From positions 1 through 64,000 of the forward strand of contig NZ_JACFTD010000016.1 in the NCBI RefSeq assembly GCF_014282005.1: 64,000 bases of DNA. The letters run 5' to 3'. Under the pieces are notes generated by a model. It saw only the letters and a list, made by a program, of their open reading frames with translations. It ran no database searches and was not told the origin of the DNA. Within the stretch, counting starts at the first letter, position 1. Every line of letters starts with the position of its first letter. Both the position numbers and the translations under genes were made by a program. This stretch comes from Sporosarcina sp. BP05 (GTDB taxonomy: Bacteria; Bacillota; Bacilli; Bacillales_A; Planococcaceae). This document shows positions 35,439 to 45,244 of this stretch, one piece after another.

Positions 35439-37175
35439 TTATGATGTTCTTCTAGGTAGCTCTGTATAGTCGAATGTTTGCGAATCAACTTCTACATTGA
35501 AATATTCTTTCGCTTCTTCAATAGTAAAGTAGCCATTCTTGACATCTTTGGCAACTTGTTCTGCTGGTCTGCTTAGTGGGTCGCCGTATCCGCCACCTGT
35601 GCCGGTCATTAAGCGTACAACGTCGTTTGTTTGCAACTTGTATCGTGGATAAACTCCGTACGGTCCATCCACTTCACCGTTTGCCTTATGGATATAAAAT
35701 TCATTTGGAGATCCTAGGTGACCCTTTTTCATGCCCCATGGGTAATACTTATTTCTACCGAAAGTCACCGTTACGGCTTGGTTATCTGACAATGCCCGGT
35801 ACGAGCGGACAACCCCTTTTCCACCGATATATTGACCGGCACCCGCACCATTTCCGTCTTGACGTAAACTGTATTCATCAAGCAAAACGCCATAACGGGT
35901 TTCGGCTACTTCTACTGGAACGTTGTAGGTTTCACCATCGGCGATACAGAATTGACCGGAAGCTCCATCTTGGCCATCTGCTCCACCCCAGCCCCCAACT
36001 GAAGGCTCTACGATAAGGAAAGGTTCGTCCGTATCTTGGTGATTACCGGACAATGTCACCGCGCAAACAGATAAATGTTGTCCTGCGGCAAGGCGATTTG
36101 GCAAGTGGGGCGCAAGCGCTTGCCATACTATGTCCAAACTACCTAAAAGTGTTTCAAAGTAATTAGAAACAGGAACCGGACGTTCTGCAGACATAATTGA
36201 TTTCCTATCAACGATGACTTGAAGAGGTCGGAATACGCCGTCATTTACGTCTTGATCAGGGTTTGTCATAGCGAGGAAAATGACCCGTACCGCTGATACA
36301 AGACCTGTATAAGAACAATTCATAGGTCCTGGAACTTGTGGATGACTTCCACGGAAATCACAAATGAAATCGTCATCTGTAATCGTTACTTTTACTTTTA
36401 TCTTGAATGGTCCATTACCTAAACCATCTGTATCGATGTAGTCTTCAGCTTCGAATATGCCTTTCGGCAGTTTTTTGATTTCTTGGCGCGAAATAATTTC
36501 ACCGTGATCCAATAAGTAGCTAATTGCCGCTAAGATTGTTTGTCTACTGTGTTTATCACAAAGCTCATTCAAACGGCGATCACCAGTGCGTAATGCGGCA
36601 ACTTGTGCCCACATATCTCCCAATGAAAGGTCTGGGAAGCGAACGTTAGAACGTATAATTTCAACGATACCGTCGTTTACACGGCCTTCATCGTAGAGTT
36701 TGATACATGGGAATTGAAGTCCTTCTTGGAAAATGTCAACTGCGTCATTTGTGAATGAACCCGGATCTTTACCGCCGACTTCCGTCCAGTGAGCTTTGTT
36801 CGCAGAAAATGCAACAAGTTCTCCTCCGTGGAAGATAGGCATAACAAGTCCAACATCGGAAAGGTGAGAACCTCCGCCGTTATACGGATCGTTAATAATG
36901 AAGACATCACCCTGTTTAATCTTGTTTCCAGGGTATTTACGAAGGGTTTCTTTTACCATAAAGCTCAGCATTCCGATAAATCCGGTAACGCCGTTCCCTT
37001 GTGTTAAAAGATTTCCCTTTGCATCAGTTAGTCCGCTGGCATAATCGAGTACTTCATAAATGATTGGGCTCATTGAAGTGCGGGCAAGTGCGATGAACAT
37101 TTCGTCGCCAACCGCCAACAATGAGTCTTTAACAATTTCAAGTGTAAACGGATCCACTTTCACAGGAGTTGTCAT
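35439..37175 (-). CDS. hyuB: Hydantoinase B / oxoprolinase family subunit
   Basis: A 578-residue HyuB-family subunit. Recognisable stretches: PFTLEIVKDSLLAVGDEMF at the N-terminus, GDVFIINDPYNGGGSHLSDV, the central DFRGSHPQVPGPMNCSYTG and the C-terminal MTGTGGGYGDPLSRP. HyuA/HyuB-type enzymes use ATP to open 5-oxoproline or N-methylhydantoin rings, or carboxylate ketones. Exact substrate cannot be read here. ATG 37175 follows GGAGGGG. It overlaps nothing but follows hyuA by one base, so the subunits are made together. Confidence 0.92.
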   Translation of the reverse strand: MTTPVKVDPFTLEIVKDSLLAVGDEMFIALARTSMSPIIYEVLDYASGLTDAKGNLLTQGNGVTGFIGMLSFMVKETLRKYPGNKIKQGDVFIINDPYNGGGSHLSDVGLVMPIFHGGELVAFSANKAHWTEVGGKDPGSFTNDAVDIFQEGLQFPCIKLYDEGRVNDGIVEIIRSNVRFPDLSLGDMWAQVAALRTGDRRLNELCDKHSRQTILAAISYLLDHGEIISRQEIKKLPKGIFEAEDYIDTDGLGNGPFKIKVKVTITDDDFICDFRGSHPQVPGPMNCSYTGLVSAVRVIFLAMTNPDQDVNDGVFRPLQVIVDRKSIMSAERPVPVSNYFETLLGSLDIVWQALAPHLPNRLAAGQHLSVCAVTLSGNHQDTDEPFLIVEPSVGGWGGADGQDGASGQFCIADGETYNVPVEVAETRYGVLLDEYSLRQDGNGAGAGQYIGGKGVVRSYRALSDNQAVTVTFGRNKYYPWGMKKGHLGSPNEFYIHKANGEVDGPYGVYPRYKLQTNDVVRLMTGTGGGYGDPLSRPAEQVAKDVKNGYFTIEEAKEYFNVEVDSQTFDYTELPRRTS

Positions 37176-37176
37176 A

Positions 37177-39219
37177 CTATTTCCCCTCCATTTCAATAAT
37201 GATATTTCCGTATTCGTCTAGATACAACTGCTGGTTTTCATAGATGACAGTGACTGCAGCTTTTTCTTCTACAACTGCAGGTCCATGAATTACTTCATTT
37301 GAAGGAAGTTTTTCGCGGTCGTAAACAGGCGTGTTTACCCAGCCTTTTTGTTCATAGTAAATGTCGCGGTTTTCTTTTTTTGAATCTGCAACAGTTCCAG
37401 TCCGTGTGATTTTACCAATCGTTGGCTTAGGCACCTTACCGTAAGCTGTTACGTGAACATTGACGATTTCAGTAGGTGAATCTTCGAGCTTAAATGTGTA
37501 ATTCTTCTCGTGCAGCGTATGGAAGTTCTGGATGATCGTATGTTTGTCTGTTTCAGACCATTTGCCGTTTGGAACAGGAACTTTTACAGTATGCTCTTGG
37601 CCTAGGTAGCGCATATCTGCAAAACGGTGGAACTCAACATTTTCTGCTGCCATTCCTTCATCTTTATAATGATTTAGTGCGCTATTTTCGATTACTTCCC
37701 ATTTCGCGTCCATTTCTATAAGAGAGAGGTCGTTCAAGCGTTTGATATATGTTTGAATATAATCATGTCTCAAGTCTGTCATTAGCATTCCCCAAGCTGA
37801 GAATACAGGTGAAGCAATTGGAACAACAACTTTCCTTACGCCAAGTTCAAGTGCGAGTGCTGGAGCGTGCATGGAACCGCCGCCACCAAAAGCGAGCAAC
37901 GTGAAGTCTTGTGGATTATGTCCTTTACGAATCGAAATCAGTTTCAGTGCATTAAGCATGTTTGAGTTGGCAATGCGGATTATTCCCAGAGCCGCTTCTT
38001 CGGCAGATATTCCAAAAGGATTGCCGATTTTATTTTGAATCGCTTCTTTAATGTTGTTCATATTGACGTCATAATCGAAATTTTTTGGAGACAGACGGCC
38101 AGTCAGTAAGTTTGCATCTGTTGTCGTAGGTTCTGTTCCACCTAATCCGTAAGCAACAGGACCAGGGCGAGCTCCGGCAGAATGAGGGCCTACTTTCAAT
38201 GAACCTGCGTTATCAATCCACGCAATAGAACCTCCACCATTTCCAATTTCCACGATATCGACAACGGGTGCTTTAATCGGATAACCGGCATTGCGATTAT
38301 CTTTTTCAATGTAATAATCTGTGGATACTTTGACTTCACCGTTTTCGATAAGTGAACATTTCGCAGTCGTTCCGCCGATATCAAATGCAATGATATTCTT
38401 TTCGCCGATTAGTTCGCCTAGAACAGCTGCACCGAAGATACCTGCAACAGGCCCAGATTCGACCATATTGATAGGAGCAGCCTTTGCGTTTTCAAATTTC
38501 GTTGTACCGCCATTTGATTGCATGATGTAGCTTTGGTCGATTTCGATTGACTCACGCAGCTGGTTGTCTAATTTGTCGATATATTTTGTTGCGATTGGTT
38601 GAACATATGCGTTTAAAACAGCTGTATTTGTTCTTTCATACTCGCGCCATTCTTTTGTGATATCACTCGACGCAGTTACATGCACTTCTGGCCAAAGCTC
38701 TTTAATGATTTCAACTGTTTTCTGTTCGTGCGACGGATTTACATAGGAATGTAAGTACGAGACAGCAATGGCTTCGACGCCTTCTTTTTTGAAGTGTTCA
38801 ACACAGGCTTCAACGTCCCTACGTTCTAGTGGAGAGAGAACTTCACCTTTATAGTTCAAGCGCTCGTCCACTTCAATGCGTAAATACCTTTCAACGAAAG
38901 GCGTTGGCTTTTTGTAGCGGATATTGAACAGGTCTGGTCGGTTACCCCTAGCAATTTCTAAAATATCCCGGAATCCTTTTGTTGTAATAAGACCCGTTTT
39001 TGCACCTTTACGCTCTGTTAAAGCATTGATGATTACTGTCGTACCGTGGATGAACATAGAAAGTTTTTTAGTATCTACTTGTGCTTTCTTAATAACATCC
39101 AATACACCTTTTTCGAAGTTGGGTGGTGTCGTATTCGTTTTCTCAATGCCGATGTGACCATTTTCATCTACGTAGACAAGATCTGTAAACGTTCCGCCGA
39201 TATCTGTAGCAACTCTCAT
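37177..39219 (-). CDS. hyuA: Hydantoinase A / oxoprolinase family subunit
   Basis: A 680-residue HyuA-family subunit with the N-terminal ATPase-fold motif ATDIGGTFTDLVYVDENG, IHGTTVIINALTERKGAKTG, the central NIIAFDIGGTTAKCSLIENG, LAFGGGGSMHAPALALELG and a C-terminal beta domain. It supplies ATP-dependent activation to HyuB. The length suits the N-methylhydantoinase/oxoprolinase alpha subunit. With the NCS1 permease this suggests use of a cyclic amide such as hydantoin or N-methylhydantoin (inference). Confidence 0.92.
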   Translation of the reverse strand: MRVATDIGGTFTDLVYVDENGHIGIEKTNTTPPNFEKGVLDVIKKAQVDTKKLSMFIHGTTVIINALTERKGAKTGLITTKGFRDILEIARGNRPDLFNIRYKKPTPFVERYLRIEVDERLNYKGEVLSPLERRDVEACVEHFKKEGVEAIAVSYLHSYVNPSHEQKTVEIIKELWPEVHVTASSDITKEWREYERTNTAVLNAYVQPIATKYIDKLDNQLRESIEIDQSYIMQSNGGTTKFENAKAAPINMVESGPVAGIFGAAVLGELIGEKNIIAFDIGGTTAKCSLIENGEVKVSTDYYIEKDNRNAGYPIKAPVVDIVEIGNGGGSIAWIDNAGSLKVGPHSAGARPGPVAYGLGGTEPTTTDANLLTGRLSPKNFDYDVNMNNIKEAIQNKIGNPFGISAEEAALGIIRIANSNMLNALKLISIRKGHNPQDFTLLAFGGGGSMHAPALALELGVRKVVVPIASPVFSAWGMLMTDLRHDYIQTYIKRLNDLSLIEMDAKWEVIENSALNHYKDEGMAAENVEFHRFADMRYLGQEHTVKVPVPNGKWSETDKHTIIQNFHTLHEKNYTFKLEDSPTEIVNVHVTAYGKVPKPTIGKITRTGTVADSKKENRDIYYEQKGWVNTPVYDREKLPSNEVIHGPAVVEEKAAVTVIYENQQLYLDEYGNIIIEMEGK

Positions 39220-39243
39220 TTAGTCCACTCTCCTTGTTTGTAG

Positions 39244-39789
39244 TTAAAAGATTAAAGGCGTTGTGACGGTTAGAATAATTGTTTCTGCATTTGTAGGGTT
39301 TTCCCATGTGTGCAATAGTTCTGATGGGAAATGAATGGTATCTCCTTCTAGTAGGTGGTGCACTACTCCGTTGAGATGAAAGATAATCTCACCTTGTAAG
39401 ACATAGTAAAACTCTTCACCAGCATGGCTGTAACTGTGCTCTTCCTTGAGTCTAGGTGGAAGTGTGACCTTTAAAGGCTCAAGTTTTCGATCGTGAAACG
39501 TGCCCGCCAATCGCCTGTAAGTTTGTTCTGCACCATTCATTTTAAAGTCTTTTTGCTCGTTAGCTCTTAATAAAAAGTTCTGCTCTATCTTTTCCTCTTC
39601 AAAAAAATGAATCATTGATACGTCTAATGCATCAGCTAACTTTTTTAGAGACGTAATTGATAAAGAAGAGGCACCCCTTTCAATTTGTGAAAGGAAACTG
39701 AGTGATAATCCAGTCACTTCACTGAGCTCTTTCAATGTGAGCTCTTTTTGTAATCGCAAAGCTTTAATTTTTGTATGAATATCTTCCAT
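39244..39789 (-). CDS. XRE-family regulator with C-terminal cupin domain
   Basis: A 181-residue regulator: helix-turn-helix at residues 5-60 (LKALRLQKELTLKELSEVTGL-type, with SLSFLSQIERGASSLSITSLKKLADAL) and a cupin at residues 105-175 (HSHAGEEFYYVLQGEIIFHL, FPSELLHTWENP). This class senses small metabolites and controls adjacent catabolic operons. It is first in the reverse-strand run XRE-hyuA-hyuB-cupin-permease. Three TTC/GAA inverted repeats at 39881-39946 upstream are candidate operators. Confidence 0.92.
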   Translation of the reverse strand: MEDIHTKIKALRLQKELTLKELSEVTGLSLSFLSQIERGASSLSITSLKKLADALDVSMIHFFEEEKIEQNFLLRANEQKDFKMNGAEQTYRRLAGTFHDRKLEPLKVTLPPRLKEEHSYSHAGEEFYYVLQGEIIFHLNGVVHHLLEGDTIHFPSELLHTWENPTNAETIILTVTTPLIF

Positions 39790-39880
39790 GACTTCAAACT
39801 CCTTGATAATTGATAGTGTGGGAAATAAAGATTCTGTATACGTCGTAATTTCTTTTAAATAATTATGGTCTGACTATAAT

Positions 39881-39946
39881 TATTCTGAATATAACATAAA
39901 CAATTTTCGAATGAAAGAACTATTTTCAATTATTCGCGAATTATTG
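39881..39946. promoter_or_regulatory. Cluster of three inverted repeats upstream of the XRE-hyu operon
   Basis: TATTCTGAATA (39881-39891), TTTTCGAATG (39904-39913) and CAATTATTCGCGAATTATTG (39927-39946) share a TTC/GAA dyad. Spacing is about two helical turns. The remaining AT-rich gap to the desaturase gene holds a separate set of sites at 40080-40138. Confidence 0.45.
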
Positions 39947-40079
39947 TACAGACTATATAGAAAAATCTCATTACTTGGTAATGAAATTACAGTGGGGATA
40001 GAATTCAAGGCTTGCGCAAGAGTATAGATAGGGGAGAATTGGAAATAGAGGTTGTTCCAATGAAGTTAAAGAGAAATCC

Positions 40080-40138
40080 TTGTGAAATAATTCACAATAA
40101 GTGACACTTGTCATATCAAAAATTATGACAGTTATGTC
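40080..40138 (+). promoter_or_regulatory. Candidate DesR operators upstream of des
   Basis: TGACA-CT-TGTCA (40102-40113) and GACA-GTTA-TGTC (40127-40138) lie about 25 bases apart, consistent with paired sites for the phosphorylated DesR dimer that activates des in Bacillus. A third palindrome, TTGTGAA-ATAA-TTCACAA (40080-40097), lies just upstream and may serve another factor. Confidence 0.55.
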
Positions 40139-40224
40139 TTCTGTGAAGTCCGAAAGTTCTTTATCATTAGATTCAAGATAGCGAATCAGAAATAGAACAT
40201 CAGATTGAAGGAGGATTACACAAC

Positions 40225-41277
40225 ATGTCTAAAGAAAAAACAAAGCAGCTACACAAAGACGTTGCCCCTTTTGCTAAGTCAGATAAAAAGAAAAGTATTA
40301 TGCAGCTTATCAATACAGTCCCACCATTTCTAATCCTATGGTTCTTAGCGTACCAAAGTTTGTCGGTGTCGATTTGGCTAACACTTGGAATTTGTGTTAT
40401 TGCAGCAGGATTTGTCATTCGGACATTCATCATCTTCCATGATTGTACGCATGGTTCATTCTTTAAAAACAAGAAAACAAATGATATTGTCGGTACCATT
40501 ACTGGCGTTCTTACACTTTTTGCATATGAAAAATGGAAACGTGAACACTCGATTCACCATGCGACAAGCTCGAATCTCGACAAGCGCGGTACGGGTGATA
40601 TTTGGATCATGACGATTGAAGAGTACGTGGAAGCATCGAAATGGCAACGTTTTGGTTACCGCTTATACCGTAACCCAATCGTTATGTTCGGTTTCGGACC
40701 CCTGTTTCTTGTCCTAATCTCAAGCCGTTTCAACCGTAAAGACGCACGTAATAAAGAACGTAACAACACGTATTTGACGAATGCAATACTTGTTGCCCTT
40801 TACACAGGTATGATTTTACTTATCGGCTGGCAGGCATTTGTTCTTATACAAGGAACAATTATGTTTGTTGCCGGATCACTAGGTATTTGGTTATTCTACA
40901 TTCAACATACATTTGAAGATTCGTATTTCGAAGAGGAATCTGAGTGGGATTATGTGAAAGCTGCTATCGATGGCAGTTCATACTACAAGTTACCGCGTGT
41001 GTTGCAGTGGGCGACAGGAAACATCGGTTTCCATCATGTCCACCACTTGTCACCACGTGTTCCGAATTATAACTTGGAACTAGCACACGAATCGACACCA
41101 CCTCTTCATCAAGCAACAACGATTACGATTAAAGAAAGTTTGTCGTCAATCCGTTACCGTTTGTATGATCCAGAGAAAATGCGGTTTATTGCATTTAAAG
41201 ACGTGAAGCACATGCTGAAAGGCGCACGTCCTTCAATCGACCTGAAACCAAAACGCACCACTTTTGACTCGAAATAA
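40225..41277 (+). CDS. des: Membrane acyl-lipid desaturase (Des)
   Basis: A 350-residue integral membrane desaturase with three His boxes: HDCTHGSFF (HxxxxH), HSIHHATSS (HxxHH) and HHVHHLSPR (HxxHH). It introduces a double bond, by family the delta-5 position, into membrane lipid acyl chains on cold shock. It is followed by a terminator and then desK/desR, the same arrangement as in Bacillus. ATG start with AAGGAGG upstream. Confidence 0.93.
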   Translation: MSKEKTKQLHKDVAPFAKSDKKKSIMQLINTVPPFLILWFLAYQSLSVSIWLTLGICVIAAGFVIRTFIIFHDCTHGSFFKNKKTNDIVGTITGVLTLFAYEKWKREHSIHHATSSNLDKRGTGDIWIMTIEEYVEASKWQRFGYRLYRNPIVMFGFGPLFLVLISSRFNRKDARNKERNNTYLTNAILVALYTGMILLIGWQAFVLIQGTIMFVAGSLGIWLFYIQHTFEDSYFEEESEWDYVKAAIDGSSYYKLPRVLQWATGNIGFHHVHHLSPRVPNYNLELAHESTPPLHQATTITIKESLSSIRYRLYDPEKMRFIAFKDVKHMLKGARPSIDLKPKRTTFDSK

Positions 41278-41284
41278 TACTGAA

Positions 41285-41318
41285 AACAGTCATCTCTTCA
41301 GAGGATGGCTGTTTTTTT
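41285..41318 (+). terminator. Terminator after des
   Basis: AACAGTCATC (41285-41294) pairs with GATGGCTGTT (41304-41313), running into seven T. A TATAAT box at 41334-41339 then provides a likely -10 for desK. Confidence 0.88.
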
Positions 41319-41371
41319 AAATCTGTCATTTGGTATAATGGAAAGTATAGACAGGACGGTGAAACAAGTAT

Positions 41372-42502
41372 ATGCAAAGTTGGTATAGTATTTTTCCGAA
41401 AAACCCTTGGCTTAGTATTTATGCATGGGCAGTATTTTGTTTTCTTCCATTCTTTTTCATATTCAGATCATCGTCGCCCATCGAAATTTCCATTGGGATT
41501 TCATTGTTATTCTTATTCTTTTTGTCCTATCGATTTTCATTCACATCGAAAAGCGGCCTTGTTTATATGTGGATTAGTTTTGAAATTGTGATAAGTGTCG
41601 CTATGACGCTGTTATTTGGTTATGTGTATTTATCCATATTCACTGCATTTTTTATAGGTAATATTCGCAATCAAGTCGGATTCTTCATTATATACGGGCT
41701 GCATATTGCCATTACAATCATTGCGATTGTCGCAGGCTTTTTCATCGAACTCGATTTATTCCTCCCGCAAGTTCATTTCATCCTCATCTCGGTTATTGGT
41801 GTAGTATTATTGCCATTCAATTTATACAACCGGAATAAGCGTGAAAACTTGGTAGGTCAATTAGAACATGCCAACGAACGGATTTCGGAGTTAATAATAG
41901 TGGAGGAACGGGAACGGATTTCTCGTGATTTACACGATACACTCGGCCAGAAGTTATCATTGATTGGCTTAAAGAGTGATTTAGCTGGCAAGCTGGTGTC
42001 TCGTGATCCTAGAGCAGCTGAAAGAGAATTGCGGGATATCAGGCAGACCGCTAGCACAGCGCTGAAGGAAGTCCGAGAGTTAGTTGCGGGCATGCGGGCA
42101 ACGAAGCTGGAAGATGAAGTGATACGCATTAAGCAGATGTTGAAGGCAGCTGAAATGGAATACACCATAGAGGGGAATCCGTCGTTCACCAATATACCGG
42201 CCATCGTTGAAAGCGTATTGAGTATGTGCTTGAAAGAGGCTGTGACAAATGTTGTGAAGCATAGTTATGGAAAGACTTGCTGCGTGTCGTTTGAACAATT
42301 GCCGAATGAATTTGTCATCAATGTGGTAGACGATGGAATCGGCATTACAAGGGGCGGGGAAACGTCGCCCGGGAATGGTTTGACTGGCATGCGCGAGCGG
42401 CTTGAGTTTGTTAATGGAAGTCTTCGAGTCGAGGGTGGCGAAGGAACGAAATTATCGATTCGTGTTCCAGCAGTCATACAACATATTATGGAGAGTGATT
42501 GA
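41372..42502 (+). CDS. desK: Thermosensor histidine kinase DesK
   Basis: A 376-residue sensor with about five N-terminal membrane helices (residues 12-150) and a HisKA_3 domain, ERISRDLHDTLGQKLSL, in which the phospho-accepting His is residue 188, the same number as in Bacillus DesK. The HATPase domain carries NVVKHSYGK and the G-box NGLTGMRERLEFV. It senses membrane thickness on cooling and phosphorylates DesR. The desR start codon lies one base after its stop. Confidence 0.93.
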   Translation: MQSWYSIFPKNPWLSIYAWAVFCFLPFFFIFRSSSPIEISIGISLLFLFFLSYRFSFTSKSGLVYMWISFEIVISVAMTLLFGYVYLSIFTAFFIGNIRNQVGFFIIYGLHIAITIIAIVAGFFIELDLFLPQVHFILISVIGVVLLPFNLYNRNKRENLVGQLEHANERISELIIVEERERISRDLHDTLGQKLSLIGLKSDLAGKLVSRDPRAAERELRDIRQTASTALKEVRELVAGMRATKLEDEVIRIKQMLKAAEMEYTIEGNPSFTNIPAIVESVLSMCLKEAVTNVVKHSYGKTCCVSFEQLPNEFVINVVDDGIGITRGGETSPGNGLTGMRERLEFVNGSLRVEGGEGTKLSIRVPAVIQHIMESD

Positions 42503-42503
42503 T

Positions 42504-43115
42504 GTGATACGTATTGTCATAGCGGAAGACCAAGGGATGATGCTCGGAGCACTTGGATCATTATTGAATATGGAAGATGACATGGAAGTCGTCGGAAAAG
42601 CGAAAAATGGGGAAGAAGCAGTCGCGCTGGTGAAAGAACATCAGCCGGATGTCTGCATCATGGACATCGAAATGCCAGTAATGACGGGGCTTGACGCAGC
42701 AGAAGCGTTGCATGATGAGCATTGCAAAATCATTATCCTGACGACATTTGCCAGAACAGGTTACTTCGAACGTGCAAGGAAAGCGGGCGTACGCGGCTAT
42801 TTATTGAAAGACAGTCCGATTGAAGAGCTTGTCAGTTCAATCCGAACGATAATGGACGGCAGACGAATTTACGCGCCAGAACTCGTTGACATTGCCTACG
42901 GGGATGGGGATGAGACGGTAAATCCGCTGACGGAGCGTGAAAGCCAAGTGCTTGGACTGATTGCTGAAGGGAAGACGACAAAAGAAATTGCTGGTGAGTT
43001 GTATTTGACGCCTGGTACAGTGCGGAATTACATCTCCACGATTTTGGATAAGCTCGGTGTTGGGAACCGAATTGAAGCGATATCTCGGTTTAAGGAGAAG
43101 GGCTGGTTAAAGTGA
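42504..43115 (+). CDS. desR: Response regulator DesR
   Basis: A 203-residue NarL/FixJ-type regulator. The receiver has the acidic pair AEDQ at residues 7-10, phospho-acceptor Asp54 (CIMDIEMPVMTG) and Lys near 104 (YLLKDSPI). The LuxR-type helix-turn-helix is LTERESQVLGLIAEGKTTKEIAGELYLTPGTVRNYISTIL. The GTG at 42504 gives the Bacillus-like N-terminus; longer in-frame starts lie inside desK. It likely binds the repeats upstream of des. Confidence 0.93.
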   Translation: MIRIVIAEDQGMMLGALGSLLNMEDDMEVVGKAKNGEEAVALVKEHQPDVCIMDIEMPVMTGLDAAEALHDEHCKIIILTTFARTGYFERARKAGVRGYLLKDSPIEELVSSIRTIMDGRRIYAPELVDIAYGDGDETVNPLTERESQVLGLIAEGKTTKEIAGELYLTPGTVRNYISTILDKLGVGNRIEAISRFKEKGWLK

Positions 43116-43129
43116 ATTGATTGTATGAG

Positions 43130-43151
43130 CCGACAGCGATGTCGGTTTTTT
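43130..43151 (+). terminator. Terminator after desKR
   Basis: CCGACA (43130-43135) and TGTCGG (43140-43145) with a GCGA tetraloop and six T. Confidence 0.82.
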
Positions 43152-43262
43152 GTTGTTTGGGATGGGGGGGGAATATGTCGACCGAGCGTAAAACAGTAGT
43201 ACAGATTATATTCCTCTCCAAACCAATCATAATTCCCACCCCCACTCCAGCAATAAAACGCG

Positions 43263-43291
43263 TTACGGGCGCAACTCGAATATGTTACAAT
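43263..43291 (+). promoter_or_regulatory. Likely kynUBA promoter
   Basis: TTACGG (43263-43268), 17 bases, TACAAT (43286-43291), about 40 bases ahead of the kynU start. The -35 is weak. Confidence 0.45.
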
Positions 43292-43331
43292 TTCACCAAA
43301 GACGGAAAGTTCAAATAAGGGGGAACCGAAC

Positions 43332-44597
43332 ATGTTTGGCATCGATTACGCAAGAAAACTCGACGGAAAAGATGGACTCGCGAAATACAAAGACGAGTTT
43401 TATCTACTTGAAAACACAATTTATATGGATGGTAATTCACTCGGCTTATTGTCCAAAAGAGCGGAGCGCACGCTGCACGAATTACTTAATTCATGGAAAA
43501 CACTAGGCATCGATGGCTGGACAGAAGGGGAAAATCCTTGGTTTTACCTATCGGAGTCGGTCGGAGAAAAAATGGGGCCGCTTGTCGGGGGAACAAGACG
43601 CGAGGTCATTGCAACGGGCTCGACAACGACGAACCTACATCAGCTTGCCGCAACATTCTACAAACCATCAGGGGCTAAAACAAAGATTCTTGCCGATGAA
43701 CTTAATTTCCCTTCAGACGTTTATGCACTAAAAAGCCAGCTAGCACTGAAAGGTTTTAATCCTGACGAACAACTTGTCCAGGTGAAAAGCAGGGATGGTC
43801 GATTTATTACTGAAGACGATATCATCGAAGCAATGACAGAAGACATCGCGCTCATTGTTCTACCAGCCGTTTTATATAGAAGTGGGCAAATCCTTGATAT
43901 GGAGAAACTTTCGAAAGCTGCAAATGACAAAGGCATTCCAATCGGTTTCGATTTATGTCATTCAATCGGCGCCGTTGAACACGCATTGCATGATTGGGGC
44001 GCGGACTTCGCTTTTTGGTGTACGTATAAGCATTTAAATGGGGGGCCAGGATCCGTCGCAGGACTGTTTGTCCATGACAAACATTTCGGTACAGCACCTG
44101 GTTTGGCGGGATGGTTCGGTTCAAAAAAAGAAGCACAATTCGATATGGATCATACGATGGATCCTGCACTCGACGTCGCTGCCTATCAAATCGGAACACC
44201 TCATGTACTCAGTTTAGCCCCGGTCATCGGTGCACTTGAGTTGTTTGAAGAAGTGGGCATTAAAAAAATTCGCGAAAAGTCACTTCAGCTGACGGACTAT
44301 ATGCTGGCGTTAATTCAACAGGAGCTATCTGCTCACGGCTTCACAATTGGCAACCCAGCCGACGAATCACGTGGGGGCCACATCTTGCTTGAGCACGTTG
44401 AGGCGGCACGTATTTGCAGAGCGTTGAAAGAAGACGGCGTCATCCCGGACTTCCGTGCGCCAAACGGTGTCCGACTTGCTCCAGTTGCGTTATACAATTC
44501 TTTCGAAGACGTCTGGCATACTGTGCAGAAGCTAAAACTTATCATGGATGAAAAACGTTATGGGAAATTCGAGAATAAACGAGGTGTCGTCGCATGA
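43332..44597 (+). CDS. kynU: Kynureninase
   Basis: A 421-residue PLP enzyme, the normal kynureninase size. It has [21 protein letters not shown] at the N-terminus, the PLP-phosphate region [53 protein letters not shown] with the Schiff-base Lys in the TYKHLN motif, and [16 protein letters not shown]. It cleaves kynurenine to anthranilate and alanine. First gene of the kynU-kynB-kynA operon; its stop overlaps the kynB start (ATGA). Confidence 0.96.
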   Translation: MFGIDYARKLDGKDGLAKYKDEFYLLENTIYMDGNSLGLLSKRAERTLHELLNSWKTLGIDGWTEGENPWFYLSESVGEKMGPLVGGTRREVIATGSTTTNLHQLAATFYKPSGAKTKILADELNFPSDVYALKSQLALKGFNPDEQLVQVKSRDGRFITEDDIIEAMTEDIALIVLPAVLYRSGQILDMEKLSKAANDKGIPIGFDLCHSIGAVEHALHDWGADFAFWCTYKHLNGGPGSVAGLFVHDKHFGTAPGLAGWFGSKKEAQFDMDHTMDPALDVAAYQIGTPHVLSLAPVIGALELFEEVGIKKIREKSLQLTDYMLALIQQELSAHGFTIGNPADESRGGHILLEHVEAARICRALKEDGVIPDFRAPNGVRLAPVALYNSFEDVWHTVQKLKLIMDEKRYGKFENKRGVVA

Positions 44598-45244
44598 CGG
44601 GGAAATGGATTGATATTTCACAACCGCTGCAAAATAATATCGCAGAATGGCCAGGCGACACACCATTTTCATATGAAGTTGCATACTCCAAAGCCGAAAC
44701 GGGCTCAGTCAATATAGGGAAGTTAACAACAAGTACGCATATGGGAACACATATTGACGCACCATTTCACTTCGATGACAACGGACTAAAAGTACTCGAT
44801 TTACCGATTGATTTATACATCGGGCGGGCGCGTGTAATCGATGTTTCAGGTAAAGAAAGTGTCGGTCATTCTGACTTAAAGGACATCGATTTCGGCGGGG
44901 CAGAACGAATTTTATTGAAAACAGGTAGCCGTCCTGATCCAAATGTATTTCCGGAAACCTTTACGTATTTGCGCGCGGATATCGGTCCTTTCTTGAAAGA
45001 AAGAGGGGTTCGGCTCATCGGCATTGATGCGCCATCTGTTGACCCAGAAACAAGCAAAACAGTCAGTGCCCATCATTCCCTCAATGAAAACGGCGTCCTG
45101 ATTTTAGAAAACATCGTCCTTAACGAAGTGGAACCGGGCGATTATGAACTAATTGCATTGCCGCTTCCGTTAAAAGACGGCGATGGCAGTCCAGTTCGTG
45201 CCGTATTGCGATCAATTGAAGGAGGGCATCCCAGCCATGACTGA
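44594..45244 (+). CDS. kynB: Kynurenine formamidase
   Basis: A 216-residue PF04199 metal-dependent hydrolase: [19 protein letters not shown] at the N-terminus, [13 protein letters not shown] metal site, [11 protein letters not shown] and the terminal NLVL-type substrate strand. It hydrolyses N-formylkynurenine to kynurenine. It overlaps kynU (4 bases) and kynA (8 bases), showing translational coupling. Assignment as KynB rather than a generic cyclase rests on operon position and length. Confidence 0.95.
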   Translation: MTGKWIDISQPLQNNIAEWPGDTPFSYEVAYSKAETGSVNIGKLTTSTHMGTHIDAPFHFDDNGLKVLDLPIDLYIGRARVIDVSGKESVGHSDLKDIDFGGAERILLKTGSRPDPNVFPETFTYLRADIGPFLKERGVRLIGIDAPSVDPETSKTVSAHHSLNENGVLILENIVLNEVEPGDYELIALPLPLKDGDGSPVRAVLRSIEGGHPSHD

